Positions 10,087 to 18,352 of a stretch of 64,000 nt of DNA are shown here, piece by piece. Origin of the DNA: Volucribacter amazonae. GTDB taxonomy: Bacteria > Pseudomonadota > Gammaproteobacteria > Enterobacterales > Pasteurellaceae. Location: contig NZ_LWID01000001.1 in assembly GCF_029783845.1 (NCBI RefSeq), positions 1,488,001 to 1,552,000 on the forward strand, written 5' to 3'. The translations under genes were made by a program, and so were the position numbers. The notes under the pieces were generated by a model. The model ran no database searches and was not told where the DNA came from. It saw only the letters and a program-made list of their open reading frames with translations. Positions within the stretch are counted from its first letter, which is position 1. Every line of letters begins with the position of its first letter.

Positions 10087-11724
10087 TTAATGCTTAATAA
10101 TATAGAGATTTCTTAATAAAATATCATCTTGCGGATCTTTGCCAGTATAGCCTTTTACATAAGGTTTTACTAAACGCGTATTCACATAATTATAGACAGG
10201 AACAATAGCAAAATCCTGTGCAAGCACCTGTTCAGCTTTAGCATAAACCTCTGCTCGCCCATTAGCATCTGCCACTTGATAAGACTGTGCTATCACATCA
10301 TCATAATCCTTATTCTTATAGAAAGCGGTATTATTGCTAGAATTGGATAAGAAATAATTGGTAAATGAGCTTGCTTGGTTATAATCGGCTGACCAACCAG
10401 CACGAGCCACATCATAATTACCTTGACGCCGACTATCAATGTAAGTTTTCCATTCTTGATTTTCTAATTTCACATCAATTAAACCTTTCGTATTCGCTTT
10501 CCAAATAGAAGCTGCAGCAATCGCTACTTTTTTATGATTTTCGTTCGTGTTATATAAAATAGTAAATTTTAATGGATTAGCTTTACTAAATCCCGCCTCT
10601 TCCAATAATTGAATCGCTTGTTGATTACGCTCAGACATTGCTTGTGAAGCATAAGCAGGCTGTTGTATTTTTTCGCCTTCTTCAATGTAAGTTGGGGTAA
10701 ACACATAGGTTGGCGTTTGCCCTTGAGCAAGCACTTTATCAGTAATAATATGACGATCTAAAGCAAGATTTAACGCTTTACGCACACGAATATCATTAAA
10801 TGGTGCTTTCGCATTATTAAGTTCATATAAATAGGTTGCTAATGTTTTACTTACAAAAACTTCATCTGGTATATCTTGCTTAAGTTTAGTAAATTGCTCT
10901 GGTGGCAAGGTATAATGAGTAATATCTAAATCCCCTGCACGATAGCGTTGTACGTCCGTAGTTGGGTTTTCAATGGCTAAAAAGGTTGCGCTATCAATCA
11001 CCGTTTGCTTGTCATTCCAATATAACGGATTACGTTTAAACACAATCTTTTCATTGATAACGTGTTCAGCAAGGCTATAAGCACCATTCCCTATATGATT
11101 ACCGACTTTTACCCAATTTGTTCCATACTGTTCAATGGCTTTACGAGGTACAGGCAATAAAGATTGATGAGTGGTTAAACCTACGGCATAAGGGACAGGC
11201 TGATCGAGTTCTACTACCAAGGTATAATCATCAACAGCTTTAACACCAAGCTCTTCTGGCTGTTTATGACCATCAATAATATCTTGAGCATTTTTTACCT
11301 GTAAATAAACGAGAAAACTTGCATAAGGCGAGCCTGTCGCTGGGGTAACTAAACGCTGCCAAGAATAGACAAAATCTTCTGCGGTAACAGGATCACCATT
11401 TGACCATTTTGCCTCTTTACGTAAATGAAATGTCCAAGTTTTAAAATCAGGACTACTTTGCCAAGATTCCGCTACACCCGGTTGTTCGTGTCCATATTCA
11501 TCTTTAGTTACCAAGCCTTCATACAATTGAAAAGCCACTTGTGCTTCAGGTAAACCTTCTGTCAAATGCGGATCAAAACTTTGTGGTTCAGAACCATTAT
11601 TAAGGGTAATTTGTTGTTTTTCTGCCAACACCGTCCCTGCTGGAACATTTGCTGCTAGTGCAGAAAAAGACAGTCCACAAGCGATTGTAGTAGCGAATAA
11701 ATAACGGGTAAAAACAGTTGCCAT
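10087..11724 (-). CDS. oppA: Periplasmic oligopeptide-binding protein OppA
   Basis: Captures peptides in the periplasm and hands them to OppBC. The 545-residue length equals the OppA norm. A signal peptide occupies about residues 1-24, with cleavage after SFSALA. Family marks are LNNGSEPQSFDPHLTEG, EGLVTKDEYG and the extracellular solute-binding family 5 body ending YVKGYTGKDPQDDILLRNLY. It is the first gene of the minus-strand operon oppA-oppB-oppC-fused ATPase. Confidence 0.96.
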   Translation of the reverse strand: MATVFTRYLFATTIACGLSFSALAANVPAGTVLAEKQQITLNNGSEPQSFDPHLTEGLPEAQVAFQLYEGLVTKDEYGHEQPGVAESWQSSPDFKTWTFHLRKEAKWSNGDPVTAEDFVYSWQRLVTPATGSPYASFLVYLQVKNAQDIIDGHKQPEELGVKAVDDYTLVVELDQPVPYAVGLTTHQSLLPVPRKAIEQYGTNWVKVGNHIGNGAYSLAEHVINEKIVFKRNPLYWNDKQTVIDSATFLAIENPTTDVQRYRAGDLDITHYTLPPEQFTKLKQDIPDEVFVSKTLATYLYELNNAKAPFNDIRVRKALNLALDRHIITDKVLAQGQTPTYVFTPTYIEEGEKIQQPAYASQAMSERNQQAIQLLEEAGFSKANPLKFTILYNTNENHKKVAIAAASIWKANTKGLIDVKLENQEWKTYIDSRRQGNYDVARAGWSADYNQASSFTNYFLSNSSNNTAFYKNKDYDDVIAQSYQVADANGRAEVYAKAEQVLAQDFAIVPVYNYVNTRLVKPYVKGYTGKDPQDDILLRNLYIIKH

Positions 11725-11884
11725 ATGATGTTCCTTATAAGCAAAAATAAGGTTTTATTAGTAACTGAAAATCTTATCTTTGTAAAGAAATAAATCTGAC
11801 TTGAGGGTAATTCATTGAATATTATAACCATTTCAATTTAAAGTGAGCCTGCTATAAATTATTCATTATCAACGATAACAATAA

Positions 11885-11914
11885 AAAAATGCGGTCAAAA
11901 CTGACCGCACTTTT
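11885..11914 (-). terminator. Terminator hairpin with uptake word, after gpt
   Basis: Arms TGCGGTCA (11890-11897) and TGACCGCA (11902-11909) flanked by A and T tracts. One arm is part of the uptake word ACCGCACTT. It lies about 27 bp after the gpt stop and could terminate in both directions. Confidence 0.8.
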
Positions 11915-11941
11915 CTACTTTCCGCTAAAATCAAAGATAAA

Positions 11942-12403
11942 TTACTTACGCGAAAGCGGTGGTACAAAAGAAATGCCCATATCCCAAGGTTGTTCAATCC
12001 AAGTATTTTGAGGAATGCTGATAATATAATCATCAACTAATTCTGCCCCTGCTGGTTTAGCAAACACAGTAACAAAGCGGGCTTTTGGATACATTTCTCG
12101 GATTGCTCGAGCTGTGTTGCCTGTATCTACTAAATCATCAACAATCACAAACCCTTCGCCATCGCCAATTTCAGCTTTATGTAGCACTTTTAATTCGCTT
12201 TGCTGATCATGATCATAACTTGCAATACATACCGTTTCCACATAACGAATTCCTAATTCTCTGGCTAATACCCCTGCAGAAAATAAACCACCACGACTTA
12301 CCGCAACAATCCCTTTCCATTGCGAGGCGGGCAATAATCCTTCGGCTAATTTACGGGCATGCATATGGAACATATCCCAAGTTACCACATATTTTTCACT
12401 CAT
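11942..12403 (-). CDS. gpt: Xanthine-guanine phosphoribosyltransferase
   Basis: Purine salvage enzyme that makes GMP, XMP and IMP from the free bases and PRPP. The PRPP-binding loop [14 protein letters not shown] lies near residue 82. The early SRGG loop ([12 protein letters not shown]) and the C-terminal [16 protein letters not shown] are typical of the enterobacterial Gpt. Length is 153 residues with start [10 protein letters not shown] at 12403; three codons of extra frame upstream were not used. Convergence with nothing downstream and a terminator at 11885 suggest a single-gene unit. Confidence 0.95.
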   Translation of the reverse strand: MSEKYVVTWDMFHMHARKLAEGLLPASQWKGIVAVSRGGLFSAGVLARELGIRYVETVCIASYDHDQQSELKVLHKAEIGDGEGFVIVDDLVDTGNTARAIREMYPKARFVTVFAKPAGAELVDDYIISIPQNTWIEQPWDMGISFVPPLSRK

Positions 12404-12543
12404 AAGACACACCTTATTGTTAGTTTTAAATAAAATTGGGTAAGGATAACCTGAAATTGGATTTCATGCTATTATTTATGTGAAAATTTTGCGAATTTGC
12501 AGTAATTATCCACATTTTCAGCAAAATATAATCGTTTTCTATT

Positions 12544-12587
12544 TATCGTCGTTTCACTTTAAAATAAGACAAAGTGGGACAACTATA
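12544..12587. repeat. Short Correia-like repeat, copy E
   Basis: A 44-bp internally deleted member, TATCGTCGTTTCACTTTAAA to AAGTGGGACAACTATA, between gpt and pepD. Only the terminal arms and an AGAC core remain. It lies about 40 bp before pepD and inside its probable leader. Confidence 0.75.
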
Positions 12588-12626
12588 CCTCAAGTTATAA
12601 CCATAATCATTATATTAGGAGAAATA

Positions 12627-14081
12627 ATGACACAACTACAAGCCCTACAACCTCAATTATTATGGCAATGGTTTGCCCAAATTTGTGCTATTCCTCACCC
12701 GTCCTATCACGAACAACAATTAACTCAATTTATTATTGAATGGGCAAAAACAAAAGATTTTTTTGTTGAACAAGATGAAGCGGGTAATATTTTAATTCGT
12801 AAACCTGCCACTCAAGGATATGAAAAACGTAAAGGCATTGCCTTACAAGCCCATTTAGATATGGTGCCACAAGCCAATTCCAGCTCTCACCACAATTTTA
12901 TAACCGATCCCATTCAACCTTATATTGACGGCGAGTGGGTTAAAGCTAAAGGTACTACCCTAGGTGCAGATAACGGCATCGGTTTAGCCTCAGCGTTAGC
13001 GGTGTTAGACAGCGAAGAATTAGCTCACCCTGCATTAGAAGTCTTATTAACCATGACCGAAGAAGCTGGTATGGAGGGCGCAATAGGTTTACGTCCAAAT
13101 TGGCTAACTAGCCCAATTATGATTAATACAGATACCGAAGAAAATGGCGAAATCTATATGGGTTGTGCTGGTGGACTTAACGCCAATGCCGAAGTGCCTA
13201 TTGAATGGCAAACCAATACCTTTCCTTATTGTTATCAATTACAATTAACAGGCTTACAAGGCGGGCATTCAGGCTGCGATATTCATACTGGGCGTGTTAA
13301 TGCCATTAAATTACTGGCTCGCATACTCACAAGTTTGCAAACTCAAATGGACTTTTGTTTAGCGGATATTACAGGCGGTTCAGTACGCAATGCTATTCCT
13401 CGTGAGGCTTTTGCGACTTTAGTCTTTGCTCAACAACCTAGCCAATTACAAAGTGCGGTGGAGAAATTAAAAATTTTACTGCAACAAGAATTGGCAATAG
13501 CAGAACCGCAATTACAACTCAACTTAGTGGTTCAACCATTACCAAATCAAGTATTTAGCCTATCTTCAACCCATAAAATCATTCAATGGCTAACCTGTTT
13601 ACCTAATGGTGTTATTCGCAACAGCGATATGATGCCAAATGTGGTAGAAACTTCATTAAGTACAGGGATTTTACTGACAGAACAAAATAAGGTAAAAGCC
13701 ATTATTTTATTACGTTCCTTAATTGAAAGTGGCAAAGAAGAGGTTAAAAATCAATTAATTGCCTTAATGGCATTGGTGGGTGGCAAGGTGGAATTTAGTG
13801 GCGATTACCCCGGTTGGGCACCGCAAAAAACCTCTGAAATTATGCAATTAACCAAAACGATTTATGATCAAATTTTAGGTTATGAATCTGTGGTAAAAGT
13901 GATCCACGCAGGATTAGAATGTGGCTTAATTAAACAAAAATACCCTGATATTGATGTGGTTTCCATTGGTCCAACCATTTTAAATGCACATTCACCTGAC
14001 GAAAAAGTGCATATTCCTGCGGTACAAACCTATTGGCAATTACTTACCCAGATTTTGGCACAAGCACCACACATAATTTAA
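12627..14081 (+). CDS. pepD: Aminoacyl-histidine dipeptidase (peptidase D)
   Basis: Cytoplasmic zinc dipeptidase of the M20 family with broad specificity including Xaa-His. Metal-site motifs appear in order: [44 protein letters not shown] and, near the C-terminus, ILNAHSPDE. Length is 484 residues, near the E. coli enzyme. The frame stays open back to 12480, through the repeat, but AGGAGA at 12617-12622 points to ATG 12627. The left inverted repeat of the 14.08-25.86 kb mobile block starts directly after the stop codon. Confidence 0.95.
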   Translation: MTQLQALQPQLLWQWFAQICAIPHPSYHEQQLTQFIIEWAKTKDFFVEQDEAGNILIRKPATQGYEKRKGIALQAHLDMVPQANSSSHHNFITDPIQPYIDGEWVKAKGTTLGADNGIGLASALAVLDSEELAHPALEVLLTMTEEAGMEGAIGLRPNWLTSPIMINTDTEENGEIYMGCAGGLNANAEVPIEWQTNTFPYCYQLQLTGLQGGHSGCDIHTGRVNAIKLLARILTSLQTQMDFCLADITGGSVRNAIPREAFATLVFAQQPSQLQSAVEKLKILLQQELAIAEPQLQLNLVVQPLPNQVFSLSSTHKIIQWLTCLPNGVIRNSDMMPNVVETSLSTGILLTEQNKVKAIILLRSLIESGKEEVKNQLIALMALVGGKVEFSGDYPGWAPQKTSEIMQLTKTIYDQILGYESVVKVIHAGLECGLIKQKYPDIDVVSIGPTILNAHSPDEKVHIPAVQTYWQLLTQILAQAPHII

Positions 14082-14107
14082 AGGTGTAATGGACAAAATG
14101 GTTGCTA
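14082..14107 (+). repeat. Outer inverted repeat of mobile block, left copy, part 1
   Basis: GGTGTAATGGACAAAATGG and the following GTTGCTAA match, as reverse complement, the outer end of the right copy at 25838-25863 without a mismatch. The repeat continues beyond the inserted IS at about 15952-16003. It begins on the base after the pepD stop. Confidence 0.8.
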
Positions 14108-14339
14108 ATAATAATTTTCTCAAGTTGTTAGCAACTCTTTTTATTTAAAAAATCCTTTATAAACATAATCTTACGCTTTCTGCTTAATCCATTATGATTA
14201 ATTAATTTCCGCTTAAGTTCACTAAATAAACCTTCTAACCGATTTGTTGTTTTTTCAAAATTTAATTCCGTATGCTTTTCAAAGGTAAATAAATATTTTT
14301 CATAATATTTAATACTCGCTAATGCCCCTCTTAATCCTT

Positions 14340-15230
14340 TATAGTAAAACCCATTAAAAATCGCTACATAACCACATAAAATAAAAGAATAGACGATCAA
14401 TGCAATTTAACCGCCACTCTTTACGTTTTTGCTTTATCCAAGCCCAAGTGCGTTCAATTGGATTAAGGTCAGGACTGTAAGGTGGGAGCCAGAGAATGGT
14501 ATGCCCCGCGGCTTCTATCAATGCTTTTGTGTCTGAACCTTTATGAAAAGCAGCATTATCCATCACAATAACACTGTTATCAGGAAGTTGCGGAAGTAAT
14601 CACTGCTCGACCCAACCATGAAAAACATCGCTATTGATACTGCAATCATACAGCCCCACAGCAAAGAGCTGTTGATTAAGTACAGCACCGATGGCATTAC
14701 TCTGGTTTTTAAGTTGCCAGTTGGATTGGCTAAGACAAGGCTTACCTCTTTGAGCATACCCATGCGGTCTGTTGTCATGCATTTTAAAGTCGCTTTCATC
14801 TAAATAAATGATTTTTCTTCCCGCTTTTTTAAATGCTTTTAGCGCATTAAGAAAAGACTTTCGTTTTTCAGTATCTGCTTGAGAATGCGCTAACGTCTTT
14901 TTTTTACGCGTTATTCCTAGCCTTTTCAAAGCTGTACAAATGGCGTTTTGGCTACAACCTAAACGCTGTGCTCGCTGCCATTGATAATCATCGGGATAAG
15001 CTTCAACATCGGCTTTGAGGAGGTCATTATCAATCTTATAAGGTTTAACAATACGTTTCTTTCGTTCAGGGTTTTTCTTCCATCTCTGGATGGTGTTAGT
15101 ACTGAGCTGAAACTCTTGTGCCAATTCTCGAAAGCTTGCGCCACCTTCGAGTTTGGCTAATATCATTTGCCGGTAGTCTTTTGAGTATGCCATGTGAATA
15201 TTGTAGCGTATTTAATTAGATTTTACTATA
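14340..15230 (-). mobile_element. IS630-family insertion sequence with TA target duplication
   Basis: Imperfect terminal inverted repeats are visible: TATAGTAAAACCCATTAAAA at 14340 and, inverted, at 15211-15230 (complement TATAGTAAAATCTAATTAAA). They are followed inward by CGCTACA on both sides. The outermost TA on each side is the target duplication; deleting the insert and one TA restores the host transposase frame exactly. Total about 0.89 kb, the usual IS630 size. Confidence 0.9.
14354..15193 (-). pseudogene. IS630-family transposase with in-frame TGA
   Basis: A 279-codon frame with one TGA at 14600-14602, between WVEQ and LLPQLPDN. N-terminal helix-turn-helix: FRELAQEFQLSTNTIQRWKK. The DDE catalytic residues lie in KIIYLDESDFKMH, VIVMDNAAFHKG and NPIERTWAWIKQ; the last two follow the stop codon. 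The stop removes two of three catalytic acids, so this copy needs readthrough or is dead. Some IS630 members use frameshifting, but a TGA in a single frame is more simply a nonsense mutation. Confidence 0.88.
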
Positions 15231-15951
15231 TGTTTATAAGGAAAATAACCTTTTTCATTGCATTTCTCTGAGCGTTCATTCAAATAATCTTGATGTTTTA
15301 AATACCAATAATGCAAACGACGAAAAAAATCATATTTTTGGCTTTCTTTTAAGGTTTTCATAATAATTTTTAATTCCTTTCCAGCCTGAGATTGATGTTT
15401 TTTTCTTAATTTTCTCATCACCATTGCCACAAGATGAAAATGGCACATTTGAATAGGTGTATTGAATATCTCTTTTAACAGTCCACGACGACCGTCGCAG
15501 GTAATTGATTGAATAATATAGCCTTTTTCTCTTAACCGATTTAATACTGTTTGATAATAAATCTCCTTTTCTGTTTTCACCATTTGATGATAAATCACTT
15601 TTTCTGTGAGGCTATCCATTAACACTAACACACCAAAATCTCGCTTAAAGAAAGTGGTATCCATAATAATATTTAGGTGTATTGATAGAGGAAGTTTTAA
15701 AGCTGTTTTAGGGGATTTATTAATATCTCTTTGGATTGTTTTAACAGAGCATTGATATTTAATTGCAAGTTCTTTATAGGTCTGTTTTCCTTGAGAATAA
15801 TAAAACCAAATTTCAGTGGATTTAATTTGTTTTGAAAGGTAAAAGTTTTATTACAATGATTGCATTTATAGCGTTGAAAATTATTTCTAATACCATGTTT
15901 TTTTATCTGTTTGTTTAAACAGAATGGACAGTTTTTGGTTCATTGTTCAAA

Positions 15952-16003
15952 AAAGTGAGTTAAAGCCTTGCAGTATACGGTATTATGTAGCAGTTGCACA
16001 AAG
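15952..16003 (+). repeat. Outer inverted repeat of mobile block, left copy, part 2
   Basis: Continues the left inverted repeat after the IS256-like insert: AAAGTGAGTTAAAGCCTTG, then CAGTATACGG and TATTATGTAGCAGTTGCAC. It matches the right copy (reverse complement of 25787-25837) with about eight differences. Confidence 0.75.
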
Positions 16004-16034
16004 TTAAAAAATCAACCCATCAACCGTTAAAAAC

Positions 16035-16071
16035 AAAAGCCTTTAGCGCAATAATATGCTAAAGGCTTTTT
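16035..16071. terminator. Bidirectional terminator hairpin
   Basis: Arms AAAAGCCTTTAGC and GCTAAAGGCTTTTT around a 10-base loop, with A-tract on one side and T-tract on the other. It lies downstream of the minus-strand membrane-protein gene and just inside the left inverted repeat. Confidence 0.8.
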
Positions 16072-16189
16072 AGTTGAAATCGCTTTTGTTGATTCTTTAC
16101 GACTGGCAAGATCTTTCCCACAATAAATCGTTTATAACTGGCGGATAAGCGAGATTTACCCTTACCGCAAGTTAGTTTAAAAAGCGTGG

Positions 16190-16573
16190 TTATTTGAGAT
16201 TCTTGTACTGTTGCCAAAAATCATCGTGAACATCTGTTTTTGAGGGAGATAACAGTATTCTTGGGTAAAGCACGAACGTTGGCATGAGGGGTAATGAATC
16301 AAATTGAGCTTGATTGCTGATTTTTATTTTAAGGTAGCCAAAGTGATATATTATACCGATAAACAGCACCGTCATCTCAAGCATAAAAAGAACGGTATTC
16401 ACTGCACGAATAATTTGAATACTCAATATATCAGGATAGAAATACGCCAGTCCTTTGCTCGTCAAGAAAATCATCAAAGCTGCAATCATAGAGTGCATAA
16501 GCGGTAATTGTTTTAATCGTTGGTAGATAAAAATCACTGCCAAAATATAAATCAAAATCAATGTTTTCATCAT
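16190..16573 (-). CDS. Small three-helix membrane protein, passenger of IS1595-type transposase
   Basis: I do not recognise this 127-residue protein. It has three hydrophobic segments (about residues 3-18, 28-48 and 53-77) and a polar C-terminal tail ending DDFWQQYKNLK. It starts 10 bp after the transposase gene stop (16584) with GGA before two adjacent ATG codons (16573, 16570), so it is probably translated from the transposase transcript. It ends before the terminator at 16035-16071. Its place between transposase and inverted repeat suggests a passenger gene of the element (inference). Confidence 0.6.
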   Translation of the reverse strand: MMKTLILIYILAVIFIYQRLKQLPLMHSMIAALMIFLTSKGLAYFYPDILSIQIIRAVNTVLFMLEMTVLFIGIIYHFGYLKIKISNQAQFDSLPLMPTFVLYPRILLSPSKTDVHDDFWQQYKNLK

Positions 16574-16583
16574 GTTTCCTTAA

Positions 16584-17648
16584 TTAGGCTATCTTTAAGT
16601 AGTGTCGATCATTCGAAGCGGTGAGGCTTGCTAAGCCAAACACCGCATCACCTTTTTTGTTACCTTGCCAATACCCTGTAAACTCTCGTGATGGCAAGGT
16701 ATTTAAGCAACCAGTTAATAGTTGCTCAACTTTCTCTTTTACGCTCTTTTGGTGATTATCTTCTCACCACGCTATTTCATTGGCATAGAGCATCAGGTAT
16801 TTATTGCTCATTTTGTGATAGATACCTGTTATCGCTCGCCACAGCCTTGCGAAAAAAGATTCAGCAAGGTTATTGGTGATGCCGTCAATCGAACAGTATG
16901 CTTGTGAATGATTGACTCGCCATAAATCATAATGAAAGGCTAAATCATCATAGGCAGGATTTTCATCGGCATAAATTTTGCTATTCGGTTTGACTAAGCG
17001 TTGAGTTAAATTGAGTATATCTTGCGTATTTTCCTCTTTCACTAACGCCACAATACTTCTATCAGCCCCTTTTATTATCGCTTGATTAGCAGCTCGTTGG
17101 CGAAATACCAATACACAAGATTTATCTGTACGCTGATAGCGCTTTTTTCGTCTATCAATACGTTTATGGCGAAAGTTTTTAGGGCGAATGTAGTAGTTTA
17201 TATAAGCCCCATCAATATGAACCTCGCCATTCAGCGGTGTTAAATCTTTGGTTTTTTCTAAACTTTCCCTGAATTTATGTAAAAGCACCCAAGCTGTTTT
17301 ATATTGCACGTTGAGCTTATGTGATAAGGCAATAGCGGATAATCCCTTGCTTTCAGTCGCAAAATAGAAAATGGCCAATATAATTTTACGCAAAGGCAGT
17401 TTTGCACCTTGAAAAATCGTGCCTGCGGTAATGGAAAAACGATAACAACAATGTTTGCATTGCCATTGTTGGCGAGTTTTAATGAAGTAGGCAGAATGAC
17501 GAATACCGCAACGAGGGCAAACTTGCTCTTCTTCTGTTCCCCATCGGGCCTTTTTGAGTAGAGCCAGTATTTCAGTATCAGCAAGCCCAGCCACTTGTGT
17601 CAGTGACAAGCAGCGAGCTTTTGCAGATAACAGGAAATGCTGTGCCAT
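16584..17648 (-). pseudogene. IS1595-family transposase A, in-frame TGA near the C-terminus
   Basis: Reads MAQHFLLSAKARCLSLTQVA. The N-terminal zinc ribbon is CPRCGIRHSAYF with CKHCCYRF. The catalytic DDE-type residues lie in VHIDGAYINY, IYADENPAYDD and NNLAESFFARLW, all before the stop. TGA at 16764-16766 follows YANEIAW; the same frame then continues for 59 residues (EDNHQKSVKEKVEQLL to HYLKIA). That tail aligns with the end of transposase B (GYWQGN shared). Arg in copy B at this place suggests CGA changed to TGA. The truncated 294-residue form still holds all catalytic residues, so activity is possible. Confidence 0.85.
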
Positions 17649-17659
17649 AAAAAAACAAA

Positions 17660-17735
17660 AGTCCCTTTATTACAACTCTCGATTTTCCAAGCCTTTTTAG
17701 GCTTAAAAACAATCAAAAACTGTAATAAAGGGACT
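17660..17735. repeat. Inverted repeat upstream of IS1595 transposase A
   Basis: 15-bp perfect arms, AGTCCCTTTATTACA (17660-17674) and its complement (17721-17735), enclose a second small hairpin AAGCC...GGCTT. It lies 11 bp before the transposase start on the minus strand. It may be an element end or a structure limiting read-in transcription (inference). Confidence 0.7.
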
Positions 17736-17897
17736 ATTATCCGTGGCGAAAATGATATAGATTATTGGGTGGCATGTCAAGCGAAATTTTCAGACAAAAA
17801 TCAGAATGTTTGTCAAGTTATTTTTAATAAATATTGCAAAATAATTTTAAGTTTTTGATAAAGAAAGATTATTTTTTAGGAATAATGGGTTATATTT

Positions 17898-17972
17898 ATG
17901 GCATTTACCTTGTTTGCTTTATTTTTAATCAGTTTTAATTCAATGAACTGGATAAATAATGAGCAATTTTAA
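17898..17972 (+). CDS. Possible 24-residue hydrophobic peptide
   Basis: ATG-to-TAA frame encoding MAFTLFALFLISFNSMNWIN and a short polar end. A single membrane-spanning stretch fills most of it. No strong ribosome site is seen, and it may be chance in A+T-rich DNA. It is listed because short hydrophobic peptides of this size include type I toxins. Confidence 0.2.
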   Translation: MAFTLFALFLISFNSMNWINNEQF

Positions 17973-17979
17973 TGTTAAG

Positions 17980-17997
17980 CCACCCCAAAGGGTGGCA
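17980..17997. terminator. Short hairpin downstream of the 18013-18300 gene
   Basis: Perfect arms GCCACCC and GGGTGGC around a 4-base loop, 15 bp after the stop of the minus-strand gene. The T-tract is weak, so termination is only possible. Confidence 0.4.
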
Positions 17998-18012
17998 ACA
18001 AAGGAATTAGTA

Positions 18013-18300
18013 TTAAGGAAAGCGATAATATCTTTTACTATCAACAATGATGGTATTCTTATCCACTAATTTGGCGCTAAGATTTTCTATTTTATCTTCT
18101 GCTTCTTCGTTTATTTCTCCCATATCTATTGTTTTCGCTTTGACTTGTGCGCTAAAAGCATCTTGAGTTAGTGAATAGAATTTAGCAACTTTGTGTAAAC
18201 TAAACCCTATAAATTCTAATATATTATGCTCAGGAGTGATATTTAGCTTACCTAGTTCATAAATAGGGAAGTTGATACCACTAACTCTTTTATTTCCCAC
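18013..18300 (-). CDS. Hypothetical 95-residue protein divergent from mod
   Basis: Not recognised. The sequence is soluble and acidic in the middle (MGEINEEAEDKIENLSAK), with IITVDSKRYYRFP-like ending and no membrane segment or clear motif. It starts 52 bp from the mod start in the opposite direction, so the two share a short promoter region (TATAAT near 18311-18316). The position suggests an accessory or regulatory protein of the restriction-modification region. There is no direct support for that role. Confidence 0.5.
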   Translation of the reverse strand: MGNKRVSGINFPIYELGKLNITPEHNILEFIGFSLHKVAKFYSLTQDAFSAQVKAKTIDMGEINEEAEDKIENLSAKLVDKNTIIVDSKRYYRFP

Positions 18301-18352
18301 ATATCTATCCTATAATCAACTTCCTTTCCAACAAAATGCTTAGGAACTTTAT

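Larger units (their letters stand above)
14128..15946 (-). pseudogene. Transposase, IS256-like zinc-finger variant, broken by IS630 and frameshift
   Basis: Read on the minus strand from about 15946. The N-terminus has a four-cysteine zinc finger (CPFC ... CNHCNKTF), then a one-base loss near 15822 shifts the frame from KLNP to TEIWFYYSQGKQTYKELA. A catalytic-type segment follows: MDTTFF, then CDGRRGLL and MCHFH. At 15230 the gene is cut by IS630. After removing that insert, the protein reads on as YFPYKHKGLRGALASIKYYEKY and ends at 14128 (TTNRLEGLFSELKRKL). The expected start also seems out of frame in an A-run near 15940. It is inactive as it stands. Family assignment is from recalled motifs. 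Confidence 0.8.
14108..15951 (-). mobile_element. IS256-like (zinc-finger variant) element interrupting the left inverted repeat
   Basis: The segment between the two parts of the left inverted repeat holds only a broken transposase gene and, inside that, an IS630 copy. Comparison with the undivided right repeat places the insertion between ...GTTGCTAA and AAAGTGxG. Exact ends and target duplication could not be fixed by eye, so the boundaries are good to about 10 bp. Confidence 0.65.
17649..18012. other. Gap between transposase A and the R-M region
   Basis: The 364-bp stretch holds a cruciform-capable inverted repeat (17660-17735), a possible 24-codon hydrophobic ORF at 17898-17972 and a small perfect hairpin, GCCACCC/GGGTGGC (17980-17997). 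The rest is A+T-rich with no recognised feature. Confidence 0.6.

Noticed and set aside
14340..15230. Local IS630 as the source of the Correia-like repeats
   Set aside because: Both have TATAG at the tip and use TA, but the next bases differ (TAAAAC against TCGT), so this IS630 is not their parent.
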